A stretch of DNA of 64,000 nt from Algimonas porphyrae (GTDB lineage: Bacteria; Pseudomonadota; Alphaproteobacteria; Caulobacterales; Maricaulaceae). How positions within the stretch are numbered: position 1 is the stretch's first letter; each line of letters starts with the position of its first letter. Made by a program: the position numbers and the translations under genes. The DNA lies in assembly GCF_041429795.1 (NCBI RefSeq), contig NZ_CP163424.1, positions 1,304,001 to 1,368,000 on the forward strand, given 5' to 3'. Below are positions 50,085-59,342 of this stretch, piece after piece. The notes beneath the pieces were generated by a model. It had not been told where the DNA came from. It saw only the letters and a program-made list of their open reading frames with translations, and did no database searches.

Positions 50085-53000
50085 ACAGGCGCGGAGCTGA
50101 TGGGCTGCTGCGCGGGTGCGGCTGGGTCCATTGGTGGGTTCATGGCGGGCTGGGGCAGCGGTGCAGCCGGGGCCGTATCGCCTTGACCGAGAACATTGGC
50201 GATATCCTGCGCCAGACGCGTAATCTCGTCGCCAACTTCTCTGTCTTCGGTCACAGCCTCCTTGACGATCGGCTCGTTCGGCAAAGTGAAGGTCACGGTC
50301 GTACCTTCGCCCAACTTCGAGGCGATGCTGAAGTTGCCGCCATGCAGTTCGACCAGCGATTTGGACAGGGCCAGACCAAGTCCGGTGCCTTCGTGCTGGC
50401 GTGAATGCTGGCTGTCGATTTGCTCGAATGGCTGTGCGAGACGGGCAATATCCTCTTCGGAAATGCCGATACCGGTGTCGGTGACGTGAATGATTACGCC
50501 TGTCGCCTTGGCGTCGACGGTTATCGTGACCGTGCCGCCTTCGGGCGTAAATTTGATCGCATTAGTCGCCAAGTTCAGCAGTACCTGCTTGACGGCGCGC
50601 GGGTCGGCCTGAATGTCGTGCGCGTCGATATCTTCATGGATCAGCTTAAGGCGATTTTCGTCGGCGCGCCCCCGGACGATCCGCATGACCTGCGTGATCA
50701 TGTCAGAGATGGACAGGGTTTCCACGTTCAATGTCATCTTACCGGCTTCAATCTTCGACATGTCCAGAATGTCGTTGATCAGGCTGAGCAGATGCTGTCC
50801 GGAGAATAGAATGTCGGCAATATATTCGCGGTAGCGCGGATCGCCGAGCGGGCCGAACATTTCCTTTTTCATGATGTCGGAAAAGCCGTTAATGGCATTG
50901 AGGGGCGTGCGGAGCTCGTGGCTCATATTCGCCAGGAACTCGGATTTGGACTGGCTGGCTTCTTCGGCGCGGATTTTCTCCTGCTCGTAATTCTCCGCCA
51001 GTTCGACAATCCGCGTCTGGGATTCACGCAGAATGTTGATGGTCGATTGCAGGCGGTCGCGATTGGCTTCGAGTTCCGACTCGCGCGAGCGAATGGCCGT
51101 GACGTCCGTCCCGATCGAAACACGGCCGCCATCGACGGTTTCCGTTTCCAGGTAGCGCAGCCAGCGCCCGTCATTGAGCTTGATCTCCCGTCCGGTTCCA
51201 TCCGCCAATTCCTGCACCGTTTCGACAACCTGATTGGAATAATGTTCGACGACGGCGTAATCCATGCCGACCTGCAAATTGCCGTTCTGGAAGCCGAAAA
51301 AGTCCTCGAACTTGCGGTTCCACAGCACGAGCCGATCCATTTGGTCCCAGATCACGAAACTGTCGTTCATGGACCGCAGTGCATCGAACAGGCGCGCTTC
51401 GGCGGCCTTCAGACGCACTTGCGTGCCCCGCGCCTCGGTCACATCCAGTGCCATGCCGATGATGACTTTGGCGCGGTCGCTGCCACGGGTCGACGGAACG
51501 CCGCGGCAGGACACAAAAAGCGGAAGCTGCGCGAGAGCCAGATCGAGATCGAAGGCACCCGTCACATGGGCGCGCCGTATCGTATTATAGAGCCTGTCGC
51601 GATCAGCCGGTTCGAACAACCCCAGGAACTGCGGCAGAGAAATGGTGGCATCGCACTCTTCCATACCGATCAGCTTGGCCAGAGACGCGCTGACGAAAGC
51701 GGTGTTGCGCGACAGGTCGATCTCCCAGATTCCGCCGCCCGATCCATCCATGGCCGCGCGAAAACGCTGCCGGGCGATTTCCTCTTCCATATTCTGGGTC
51801 CGCATGATTTTCAGCTGGCTGGACAGGCGACTGATCAACATCCAGCCGAGCCACAGAATGCCGGCCACGAGCAATCCAAACATGATGATATTCTGGGCCA
51901 GGAAGCCGGGCATGGAGCGGTCTTGCCGATCGAGCAGCAGCATGGAGCCACCTGACTTCGGAACTGGAACGGCACCGAGCCAGACGGGCACTTCACCGGC
52001 GCGTGTCTGCAGGAGCTCGGGTTGATCCAGCTGTGCAAACCGCGCCATGTTGGCAGGGGTCAGTTCGAAATGCGAATAGGCTCCGGCGCGTCCAATGGCG
52101 GGCGGCGCATCGATGATCCGTCCATTCGACAGAACCAGCGCAGTTTCCGGATTTCGGGTCCCGATCAGAGCGCCCGGATTGAGCGCAGCCAGAAGGTAGA
52201 GGTCTTGTGCGCGCTGCACGATGACTGGTGTGGTCTCACCCGTTTCGGGTTGGATCAGCGAGGCGATCCGCGTCTGACCGTCGCCAATTCCGGCCAAGTC
52301 GATCTGGGCCAGGGCGGGACCAGCCCCGTCCGTTTCGGCCAGGATCTGGTTCTGTCCGTTCAGGACGGCGATCCCGCGCACAGCGTCATTCTGGCGTGCC
52401 AGAGGTGCGATCAGGGACGGGTCGCGCGTGACCGACAGCGCCAACGACATGACGGCGGTCTGTGCATCGATGGTGCGAGATACGCTGCGGGCGCGGGCCG
52501 TCAGGTCCGTCGTAAAGGTTTCGATCACAGCACTATTATGCTGGCGATAATCGCTCATCGTCTTGGTTGTGAAGAGCACCGCGATCAGGATCAGGAAGGC
52601 CAAGCCGGCCAGAACGGGCCGCTTGATGTCATCTCCGGCAAGACGGCCTGACAGCCCCCGCTTCCTGGTCGTGTCCGCTGTTTCCAAAGAAACGGGGTTC
52701 TCCGGCGGCAGAGGCGGTGTCTGGCGTGCGGACGGCACGTAGGCAGGCCCGCGCGCAGCGGGCTGTTGAAGCTGCGGCGAACTCTGGAGGGCACTCTGAG
52801 GCGCACCTGGCGGTGTTCGCATGGGCGGCGCGCCCGCAGCATGAGGAAAAGGAGGCTGCGCAGGCTGTTGCGTTGCTGGCGGCTGATAGGACTGCGTCGG
52901 AGGGTAGGCGGGCTGGAACAGGGGTTGCGTCGGTGCAACCTGTGTGGGCGCGCTTGGATATGGCTGGGGCTGAGCGTGTGACTGAGGCTGAGCGTGTGAC

Positions 53001-53242
53001 TGAGGCTGATTCTGGTGTTGCGTCGCTATCTGAGGCTGGGCGTAGGCTTGCGGCGGATTTGGCGCTTGGGCGGGTGCTGATTGCGGAACATATTCGACAG
53101 GCCCGGGTGCGGGCTGAGCCACGGCTTGCACCACGGGTTGGGGTCCTGCTTGAGGACCAGCGCTCGCATCCGGAGCCGCATAGGCTGGTGCGTAGGGTTC
53201 GCTACCCGGTGCAGGTACAGGATATGTGCGGTTGGCCGCCAT
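50081..53242 (-). CDS. PleC/DivJ-type polar histidine kinase with a long Pro/Gln-rich N-terminus
   Basis: Protein of 1053 residues. Residues 1-190 are Pro/Gln/Ala-rich and disordered-looking. They precede a membrane helix (about 209-226), a periplasmic sensor (227-447), a second helix (450-471), two PAS domains (about 490-600 and 640-740; NDSFVIWDQMDRLVLWNRKFEDFFG), a coiled coil and HisKA. The HisKA is strikingly PleC-like: SEFLANMSHELRTPLNAINGF and MFGPLGDPRYREYIADI, then SGQHLLSLINDILDMSKIEAGKM; the ATPase ends SQHSRQHEGTGLGLALSKSL. In Caulobacter PleC sets DivK/PleD phosphorylation at the pole. The Pro/Gln head is extra. Confidence 0.8.
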   Translation of the reverse strand: MAANRTYPVPAPGSEPYAPAYAAPDASAGPQAGPQPVVQAVAQPAPGPVEYVPQSAPAQAPNPPQAYAQPQIATQHQNQPQSHAQPQSHAQPQPYPSAPTQVAPTQPLFQPAYPPTQSYQPPATQQPAQPPFPHAAGAPPMRTPPGAPQSALQSSPQLQQPAARGPAYVPSARQTPPLPPENPVSLETADTTRKRGLSGRLAGDDIKRPVLAGLAFLILIAVLFTTKTMSDYRQHNSAVIETFTTDLTARARSVSRTIDAQTAVMSLALSVTRDPSLIAPLARQNDAVRGIAVLNGQNQILAETDGAGPALAQIDLAGIGDGQTRIASLIQPETGETTPVIVQRAQDLYLLAALNPGALIGTRNPETALVLSNGRIIDAPPAIGRAGAYSHFELTPANMARFAQLDQPELLQTRAGEVPVWLGAVPVPKSGGSMLLLDRQDRSMPGFLAQNIIMFGLLVAGILWLGWMLISRLSSQLKIMRTQNMEEEIARQRFRAAMDGSGGGIWEIDLSRNTAFVSASLAKLIGMEECDATISLPQFLGLFEPADRDRLYNTIRRAHVTGAFDLDLALAQLPLFVSCRGVPSTRGSDRAKVIIGMALDVTEARGTQVRLKAAEARLFDALRSMNDSFVIWDQMDRLVLWNRKFEDFFGFQNGNLQVGMDYAVVEHYSNQVVETVQELADGTGREIKLNDGRWLRYLETETVDGGRVSIGTDVTAIRSRESELEANRDRLQSTINILRESQTRIVELAENYEQEKIRAEEASQSKSEFLANMSHELRTPLNAINGFSDIMKKEMFGPLGDPRYREYIADILFSGQHLLSLINDILDMSKIEAGKMTLNVETLSISDMITQVMRIVRGRADENRLKLIHEDIDAHDIQADPRAVKQVLLNLATNAIKFTPEGGTVTITVDAKATGVIIHVTDTGIGISEEDIARLAQPFEQIDSQHSRQHEGTGLGLALSKSLVELHGGNFSIASKLGEGTTVTFTLPNEPIVKEAVTEDREVGDEITRLAQDIANVLGQGDTAPAAPLPQPAMNPPMDPAAPAQQPISSAPV
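52971..53006. repeat. Tandem repeat, 18-base unit, two copies
   Basis: TGAGCGTGTGACTGAGGC twice in a row (52971-52988 and 52989-53006), inside the PleC-like kinase gene. On the minus strand it encodes two copies of a six-residue Pro/Gln/Ser/His/Ala unit. It is a likely site of length variation between strains. Confidence 0.85.
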
Positions 53243-53324
53243 GTTCGGTCTTTCCGGCCTCCCCCTTCCGAATCACCCTTAAAGGGGTAACGGGCAGCAT
53301 CCGGACTGTCGAACCAAATTAGGG

Positions 53325-53339
53325 TTAACAGTGTGGTAA
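53325..53339. promoter_or_regulatory. CtrA-like box upstream of the PleC-like kinase
   Basis: TTAA-CAGTGTG-GTAA: one base away from the CtrA consensus TTAA-N7-TTAA, 83 bases before the kinase start codon and beyond the EAL gene stop. The organism group makes a CtrA site plausible, but the short motif could also be chance. Confidence 0.4.
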
Positions 53340-53387
53340 CACGTGCAAAATTTGCAGCTTTTATCGGCCTTTACCGACCGGAACGGG

Positions 53388-54128
53388 CTAGGCGATCCGG
53401 GTTTCTGGCTCGGGCTTGCCCAGCGCGTAGCCTTGCGCCGCATCGATACCCAGCCGGCTCACGAAATCGAGCAACTCCTTGGTCTCGATTCCTTCTGCGA
53501 TGAATTTGACGTCCAAGGGCTCGCGCAAGGTCAGCAAGGCCTTCAATATGGCCCGGTCCCGCGCATTCTCATAGGCGGCGACGACGAACTGACCGTCGAT
53601 CTTGAGCCAGTTGGCGGGCAGGGCGCGTAGATAACGGATCGATGCCGCGCCTGCGCCGACATCGTCGAGACAAACAGGATGGCCGCGCTGTTTCAATTCC
53701 GTGATCAGGCTTTCGGCGAGATCGAGCCGGTCCATGTCCCAGCTTTCCGTCAGCTCGATTACCAACTGCGACGGTGATGCTTCGAGGGCCGTTAAGCAGG
53801 CCATGACGGACGGTTTGAAGGTTTCCCGGTCAACGGACGCGCCGGACAGGTTGATGGCAATTCCAGCCCCGTCCGGATCCTTGTTCAGGACAAGTATGGC
53901 CTGTGCGAGCATGGACAGATCCAGATCGCGAATGACACCCGAAATTTCGGCAGGGCGCAGAACGCCCTCCGTTCCCTGACCTTCAAACCGGACCAGCCAT
54001 TCATAATGATGGATGTGACCATCCGCCAGATCGATGATCGGCTGGCGCATGACGGTATAGCGCTGTTCGGATACGTGTTCACGGAAACCGGCCGCCGTCA
54101 GGACGTTTGTCAGGACATTCATGGCCAA
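53388..54128 (-). CDS. EAL-domain cyclic-di-GMP phosphodiesterase
   Basis: Protein of 246 residues consisting of one EAL domain. The signature is E-W-L (YEWLVRF) instead of EAL. Metal and catalytic residues appear present: Asn in INLSGAS, Glu in IELTES, Asp-Asp in CLDDVGAG, Lys in LKIDGQF, Glu in FIAEGIET, Gln in AQGYALGKP. It should hydrolyse c-di-GMP to pGpG. There is no sensory or GGDEF domain and no membrane helix. It is upstream of the PleC-like kinase on the same strand (145 bases apart). Confidence 0.88.
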   Translation of the reverse strand: MAMNVLTNVLTAAGFREHVSEQRYTVMRQPIIDLADGHIHHYEWLVRFEGQGTEGVLRPAEISGVIRDLDLSMLAQAILVLNKDPDGAGIAINLSGASVDRETFKPSVMACLTALEASPSQLVIELTESWDMDRLDLAESLITELKQRGHPVCLDDVGAGAASIRYLRALPANWLKIDGQFVVAAYENARDRAILKALLTLREPLDVKFIAEGIETKELLDFVSRLGIDAAQGYALGKPEPETRIA

Positions 54129-54171
54129 CGCCTTAGCGGCGAGGCGCTAAGATGGAGTGAACGCAAGCCTG

Positions 54172-56784
54172 TCAGGCGCCGCGCATCCGCTGCGCGATTT
54201 CAAGCACGTTCTTGCTGGGTCGGGTCGCGATGATCCTGTCCAGCTGATCGCGGATCAGTTGCTGGCGTTTGGCGTCCAGCTTGCGCCAGATTTCGAACGC
54301 CCCCAGCAGGCGAGCGGCTACGGACGGATTGCGCCCATCCATATCCAGCACCTGATCGGCGAAGAAGCGATAACCCGACCCGTCCAGCCGGTGGAAGAGG
54401 CGAACATTGCCCATGGCAAACCCGCCGACAAGGGCGCGCACCCGGTTCGGGTTGCTGCGTTCATAGGTCGGTGTTTCCGCCAGACGGATGATGGCATGAA
54501 TGCCGTCCGCGTGGTGTCGCATGGCTTGCACCGAATAGTATTTATCGAGGACGAGCGGCTGATCCTTCCACTTCTCGAAGAAGCTCTCCATCGAACTTTC
54601 AACCCGTTGTCCGCCCAGTCGCGACAGGGTGATCAGTGCGCCGATCTCATCTGTCATATTGGTGGCGTCGTCCAGTTGCTGCGCGGCGAGTGATGCCGCC
54701 AGCGGATCGAACCGCGCCGCCAGCAGGGACAGGCAACGACCTTTCAAGGCGCGACGCCCTGCCGAAGCGGCGTCCGGCGAAAACGGCCCGCTATCCTTCA
54801 TGGCTGCATAGGTCTGCAAGAGATCGTTCCGCAGCCCGTCCGCGACGGCGCGGGCGAGCCAGTCCCCGGCCTCGCTGACGGCGATGGGGTCAATTGGCGC
54901 AGCCGCCATGAGAACTTCCATTCCGGTCGGCTGGGTCAGGACCAAGGCCTTGAACGCATCATCGAAACTGTCATCGCGCAAGGTCTTGCCGAGTGCGCCG
55001 AAAAATGCGCCCAGCGCCGGGTCTGGTTCCGGCATCGTGCCGGATTCCAGAGCGCGGGCACAATCGACCAGCAGACGTCTCGCCAGAGTTTGGCCCGCCT
55101 CCCAGCGATTGAACGCATCGGGATCCTGTCCCATCAGGCGGATCAGATCCTCCGTCGTGGCATCGGAACGCAGAATTGCCGGTGCGGAGAAACCCTGCAT
55201 GATGGACAGCGAATGCGGCACGTCGAAACGTGGATAGGAAACGGTTTGCGTATCCGTGGTCATGACAGTCAGCTGCGGATCCATCAGCGGGCCGTCATCG
55301 CCGATCGCCTGCCAGCGGATCGGGATCATCAGAGGCGCCTTGTCGGCCTGCCCCGGGGTCGGCGGCGTCATCTGTGAAAAGCTCACGACCTGACTGATGA
55401 CGGGACTGGTCGGGGTCTGGTGCCGTTCGACCGTCAGCCGCGGCGTTCCGGCCTGATGGTACCATTGCATGAAGGGATGCATGTCTTCGCCGGACGCCGC
55501 CTCGAAACAGGCGATGAACTGTTCGACCGTGGCCGCGGTCCCATCGAGTTGGTCGAAATAGATGTCGCAGCCTTTGCGGAAGGTCGCGTCGCCGAGCCAT
55601 GTCTTGAGCATGCGGATCAGCTCCGCACCCTTTTCGTAAATGGTGGCCGTGTAGAAATTGTCGATCTTCAGATATTCCGTCGGACGCACAGGATGGGCCA
55701 AGGGGCCATTATCTTCGGCGAACTGTCGCGCGCGAAGGGCCCGGACGTCCTTGATGCGCTGAACCGCAGCGCCGCGCTGGTCGGCGGAAAATTCCTGATC
55801 GCGAAAGACGGTAAAGCCTTCTTTCAGGCAGAGCTGGAACCAGTCGCGGCAAGTGATGCGGTTGCCGGTCCAGTTATGGAAGTATTCGTGCGCGACAACG
55901 CTCTCAATCCGTTCGAAATTCAGATCGGTCGCTGTCTGCGCATCAGCCAGCAGTAGCGAGGAGTTGAAGATATTTAGCCCCTTATTCTCCATCGCGCCGA
56001 AATTGAAATCGCGAACGGCGACGATCATGAACCGGTCGAGATCATATTCGCGACCAAAGGCGCGCTCGTCCCACGCCATCGACCGTTTCAGACTGTCCAT
56101 GGCGTAGGCGGCCTTGGGCGCGTCGCCGGGATCGACATAGATTTCGAGCGGAATGGTGCGCCCGTTCATGGTGATGAAACTGTCATCCAGCCGATCGAAC
56201 TCACCCGCGACCAGCGCGAAAAGATAGCAGGGTTTAGGGAAGGGGTCGTGCCAGATCGCGTAATGCCGCCCGCCGTCAATATCGCCTGCTTCGATCATGT
56301 TGCCATTGGCCAGCAGGGTCGGATAGGCGGCCTTGTCGGCATCGATTAGAACCGTGAACTCGCTCATCACATCCGGTCTGTCGGGATAGTAGGTGATGCG
56401 GCGAAAGCCCTCCGCTTCGCATTGCGTGCAGAACCGTCCACCCGACACATACAGGCCCATCAAGGTCGTATTGGCACTGGGATCGCAGCGCGTCGTGATG
56501 TTCAGGGCGAACTGATCAGGAACGTCATCGAGGATAAGCTGGGTCTGCGTGACCCGGTATGCCGTTCGTTTCAGTAGCCGTCCGTCGATTTCGACCGAGA
56601 CGAGATCGATATTCTCGCCGTCCAGGACGAGCGGTCCCGGTGCGGTCCGGGTCAGGCTCAGCAGGGACCGGACGGTAGTCTGTCTGGGATCAAGCCTGAA
56701 GTCGAAGCGTGACTCCGACAGGTCGAAATTAAATGGCGTATAATCTTCCAGCCGGGTCGGCTTGGGGGCAGCATCGGTTTTCAT
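54172..56784 (-). CDS. pepN: Aminopeptidase N (M1 family)
   Basis: Protein of 870 residues, the size of bacterial PepN. GAMENKGLNIFNSSLLLA is the substrate-binding GAMEN motif; the zinc site is VVAHEYFHNWTGNRITCRDWFQLCLKEGFTVFRDQEF (HExxH and the distal Glu). C-terminal helices include the ARPSKNVLEIAQRM stretch. The start at 56784 is preferred over 56847, which would add 21 residues with no family match. It degrades peptides in the cytoplasm. Confidence 0.95.
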   Translation of the reverse strand: MKTDAAPKPTRLEDYTPFNFDLSESRFDFRLDPRQTTVRSLLSLTRTAPGPLVLDGENIDLVSVEIDGRLLKRTAYRVTQTQLILDDVPDQFALNITTRCDPSANTTLMGLYVSGGRFCTQCEAEGFRRITYYPDRPDVMSEFTVLIDADKAAYPTLLANGNMIEAGDIDGGRHYAIWHDPFPKPCYLFALVAGEFDRLDDSFITMNGRTIPLEIYVDPGDAPKAAYAMDSLKRSMAWDERAFGREYDLDRFMIVAVRDFNFGAMENKGLNIFNSSLLLADAQTATDLNFERIESVVAHEYFHNWTGNRITCRDWFQLCLKEGFTVFRDQEFSADQRGAAVQRIKDVRALRARQFAEDNGPLAHPVRPTEYLKIDNFYTATIYEKGAELIRMLKTWLGDATFRKGCDIYFDQLDGTAATVEQFIACFEAASGEDMHPFMQWYHQAGTPRLTVERHQTPTSPVISQVVSFSQMTPPTPGQADKAPLMIPIRWQAIGDDGPLMDPQLTVMTTDTQTVSYPRFDVPHSLSIMQGFSAPAILRSDATTEDLIRLMGQDPDAFNRWEAGQTLARRLLVDCARALESGTMPEPDPALGAFFGALGKTLRDDSFDDAFKALVLTQPTGMEVLMAAAPIDPIAVSEAGDWLARAVADGLRNDLLQTYAAMKDSGPFSPDAASAGRRALKGRCLSLLAARFDPLAASLAAQQLDDATNMTDEIGALITLSRLGGQRVESSMESFFEKWKDQPLVLDKYYSVQAMRHHADGIHAIIRLAETPTYERSNPNRVRALVGGFAMGNVRLFHRLDGSGYRFFADQVLDMDGRNPSVAARLLGAFEIWRKLDAKRQQLIRDQLDRIIATRPSKNVLEIAQRMRGA

Positions 56785-56944
56785 GGGCAGGATATGCGTG
56801 AGGATGGGCGATGCTGCAATGTTGTGGGCGAAGATAATCGCGCGCACTTGATGTAATCTGGTTTAAGTTTCTGTTTTTATGCAGTTTCTTTGGAACGTTA
56901 ATGCGTGGCAGCCATTGATTAGGCAAGACGAGCACAAAGCTCGC

Positions 56945-56965
56945 CGCGATGACAATAGTGCGCCT
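56945..56965. promoter_or_regulatory. Short motif shared with the region before the lysine-dehydrogenase-like gene
   Basis: CGCGATGACAAT, two variable bases, then GCGCCT: this element occurs here and at 4915-4935 with 19 of 21 bases identical. Both copies lie 40-70 bases before a plus-strand start codon. This spacing suggests a shared promoter or operator, but only two copies were noticed. Confidence 0.35.
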
Positions 56966-57032
56966 GACCAGATTGAAGTTTCACCACTTCTAACCTGTGT
57001 GCCGCGGTCGAACTCCAAATATAGGAGACACC

Positions 57033-57623
57033 ATGTCAAACTTAAACGAAAAGAAAATTCTCATTATTGCTGCTGACGGATTTCAGCAGGAGGAATTCTT
57101 CGAACCGCTCGAATATATGCGCGATCAAGGCGCAGACGTTCATGTCGCTTCGATGAAGACCGAGCCGATCAAGGCCGATAGCGAGGAGCAACGCGAATAT
57201 ACGCCGGAACTGACCTTTGGCGACGTCAATGTCGCCGATTATGACGGTCTGATCATTCCAGGCGGTCTGAAAAACCCCGACACGCTGCGTCAGCAGGATG
57301 ATGCTGTCCGGATTGTCCGTGAGTTTGCCGAAGCTGGTAAAACGATCGGTGCGATCTGCCATGGGCCGTGGTTGCTCGCAGAGGCCGATGTAATCGAAGG
57401 TCGGGAGCTGACCTCATATCCGTCGATTCAGACAGATATGCGTAACGCCGGTGGCCGCTGGACGGATAGCGAAACTGTGACCGACAACGGTTTCGTGACC
57501 AGCCGTAAACCGGCCGACATTCCCGCCTTTAACCGGAAGTTGGTCGAAGAAATCAATGAAGGCCGTCACGAACGAACCTTCACGAGAGATTTCAGGCAGC
57601 GCGAGATCAAACGCGCCGCATAA
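57033..57623 (+). CDS. DJ-1/PfpI-family protein (YhbO-type)
   Basis: Protein of 196 residues. KILIIAADGFQQEEFFEPLEYMRDQGADVHVAS opens the fold; the nucleophilic Cys is in GAICHGPWLLAEAD, with the Glu of FQQEEF and His of CHGP completing the usual site. YhbO-type members act on glyoxal or methylglyoxal adducts or as stress proteins. The ATG has ATAGGAGACACC upstream. A terminator follows. Confidence 0.9.
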   Translation: MSNLNEKKILIIAADGFQQEEFFEPLEYMRDQGADVHVASMKTEPIKADSEEQREYTPELTFGDVNVADYDGLIIPGGLKNPDTLRQQDDAVRIVREFAEAGKTIGAICHGPWLLAEADVIEGRELTSYPSIQTDMRNAGGRWTDSETVTDNGFVTSRKPADIPAFNRKLVEEINEGRHERTFTRDFRQREIKRAA

Positions 57624-57681
57624 GCAATCCGCTCGATAGGGCTGACAGGTCAGATGTAATAAGCTGAAACCATCAGTCGAG

Positions 57682-57718
57682 AAAGCCGCTTCCATCCTTG
57701 CGATGGAGCGGCTTTTTT
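57682..57718 (+). terminator. Intrinsic terminator after the PfpI gene
   Basis: AAAGCCGCTTCCATC pairs with GATGGAGCGGCTTT with one bulged T, followed by a T-run. It lies 60 bases after the stop of the PfpI-like gene. Confidence 0.88.
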
Positions 57719-57791
57719 CTTGCCTCAACCCGGTGTGATTGGAATGTGAGCCTCATCGCCGCTAGGACCCCGCCATGACGAGGATTTCTCC

Positions 57792-58640
57792 ATGACACAA
57801 ACACTCTCTGACTACACACCTGCCAAGGTCTGGACCTGGGATAAGGAAAGCGGTGGGCGCTTTGCTAATATCAACCGTCCGGTCAGCGGGGCGACCCACG
57901 ACAAGGACCGCCCTGTTGGGCAACACCCGTTCCAGCTGTATTCACTCGGAACGCCCAACGGCGTCAAAGTGACGATCATGCTCGAAGAGTTGCTCGAGGC
58001 GGGCGTTAGCGATGCCGAATATGATGCCTGGCTGATCAATATCGGGGAGGGCGATCAGTTCTCATCCGGTTTCGTCGCAGTCAATCCGAACAGCAAGATC
58101 CCCGCCTTGATGGATCACTCCGAGGACCCGCCTGTGCGTATCTTCGAATCCGGGGCGATCCTGACTTATCTCGCCGAGAAGTTCGACCGGTTTCTGCCGA
58201 CGGAGCGGGCGGCGCGCGCGGAATGTCTGTCCTGGTTGTTCTGGCAGGTCGGCAGCGCGCCCTATCTGGGTGGCGGGTTCGGACATTTCTACGCCTATGC
58301 GCCGATGAAGATCGAATATGCCATCGACCGGTTTGCGATGGAGACCAAACGCCAGATGGATGTATTGGACAAACGTCTTGCCGAGCATGAATTCATCGCC
58401 GGAGATACTCTGACGATCGCTGACTTCGCCATTTACCCCTGGTATGGAGGAATGGCGCGCGGCATCCTCTATGATGCCGCCGAGTTCCTGCAGGTTGAAA
58501 GCTATGAACATGTTCTGCGCTGGGCGAAGCAGCTCGCGGAACGTCCGGCCTTCCGCCGCGGCCAGCTCGTCAACCGGACTTGGGACGATAAGGGTCTTGC
58601 CGAGCGTCACAGTGCGGCAGACTTTGATGGGAAGCTTTAG
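57792..58640 (+). CDS. yghU: Glutathione transferase, YghU type
   Basis: Protein of 282 residues. The N-terminal extension DYTPAKVWTWDKESGGRFANINRPVSGAT is typical of YghU/Nu-class transferases. The thioredoxin fold has HPFQLYSLGTPNGVKVTIMLEELLEAG with the Thr-Pro-Asn motif, and the helical domain GDTLTIADFAIYPWYGG. These proteins bind two glutathiones and reduce organic peroxides or disulfides. The nearby PfpI-like gene also fits an electrophile/oxidant stress theme. Confidence 0.92.
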   Translation: MTQTLSDYTPAKVWTWDKESGGRFANINRPVSGATHDKDRPVGQHPFQLYSLGTPNGVKVTIMLEELLEAGVSDAEYDAWLINIGEGDQFSSGFVAVNPNSKIPALMDHSEDPPVRIFESGAILTYLAEKFDRFLPTERAARAECLSWLFWQVGSAPYLGGGFGHFYAYAPMKIEYAIDRFAMETKRQMDVLDKRLAEHEFIAGDTLTIADFAIYPWYGGMARGILYDAAEFLQVESYEHVLRWAKQLAERPAFRRGQLVNRTWDDKGLAERHSAADFDGKL

Positions 58641-58674
58641 GCGATAATCACTCTTGGATAATCGGCCTCCATTG

Positions 58675-58702
58675 AAAAACCCGGCTCCAAGGCCGGGTTT
58701 TT
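58675..58702. terminator. Bidirectional intrinsic terminator between yghU and the STAS-like gene
   Basis: A perfect 11-base stem (AAAAACCCGGC and complement) with a 6-base loop, T-runs on both strands. It serves the plus-strand yghU gene and the minus-strand STAS-like gene that end towards each other. Confidence 0.9.
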
Positions 58703-58723
58703 TGTCACGATCTATAAAACGGA

Positions 58724-59110
58724 TCAGGCGGCTTCGAGCCAGTCTTCGGCTTCAGCCAGTTCGACGATCCCGAAACTGTCCACTTCCATCTGCGGTAGCG
58801 CTGTCCCTTCGATCTTGGCGGTCGAACGAAGAAATGGGCTGTCTGTCACGACGGCGCACTTCTCGCAGCTGTCGAGCCCGCGCATGATATTGGCAAGCGA
58901 CAGGAAGGTCCGCCGGACCGATCCCAGATCAGGGAAGTTCATTTTTGGAATTTCCAGATAGAGCTGATAGTCGTCCTGCCCCTCGCCGAGTTCATCGAAC
59001 CAACTCATGGCGGTCTCGATTTCTTCTGTAGTCGCAGGGCCCGTCACGTTCAGCCGGACGAGCGGGTCTTCAAATTTGGCGTTCAGGTTGGCGGTGTTCA
59101 AATCATTCAT
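58724..59110 (-). CDS. STAS/SpoIIAA-like protein
   Basis: Protein of 128 residues, started at 59110. The pattern FEDPLVRLNVTGPATTEEIETAMSWFDELGEGQDDYQLYLEIPKMNFPDLGSVRRTFLSLANIMRGLDSCEKCAVVTDSPFLRSTAKIEGTALP is that of the SpoIIAA-like STAS/CRAL-TRIO-type small domain seen in proteobacteria. There is no enzymatic residue set. The role is unknown. A longer frame upstream adds a stretch with no match. Confidence 0.65.
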   Translation of the reverse strand: MNDLNTANLNAKFEDPLVRLNVTGPATTEEIETAMSWFDELGEGQDDYQLYLEIPKMNFPDLGSVRRTFLSLANIMRGLDSCEKCAVVTDSPFLRSTAKIEGTALPQMEVDSFGIVELAEAEDWLEAA

Positions 59111-59342
59111 AAAGGGGGTTGGTCTCCTGTGGTTAGACAGGACCAACGAGACACACCGGGTCTTGTTCCGAAAAACTCCCAAAATTGTTAACTCTCAACC
59201 TCCCGATCAGTTCCCTCCATTGAGAGCGCCGAAATTATCGAACATTCGATGACGGCGTTTAACGCGTCCGTAAGGCCGCTCGCCTATGAGCGGGCAATTC
59301 CATGCGCCCGACGGCGTGTGAGCGATCCTTAAGGAGACCCCC

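Noticed and set aside
50918-51955. A 345-residue plus-strand frame opposite the PleC-like kinase
   Set aside because: Shadow frame; no domain pattern, while the minus strand carries PAS and HisKA motifs throughout this stretch.
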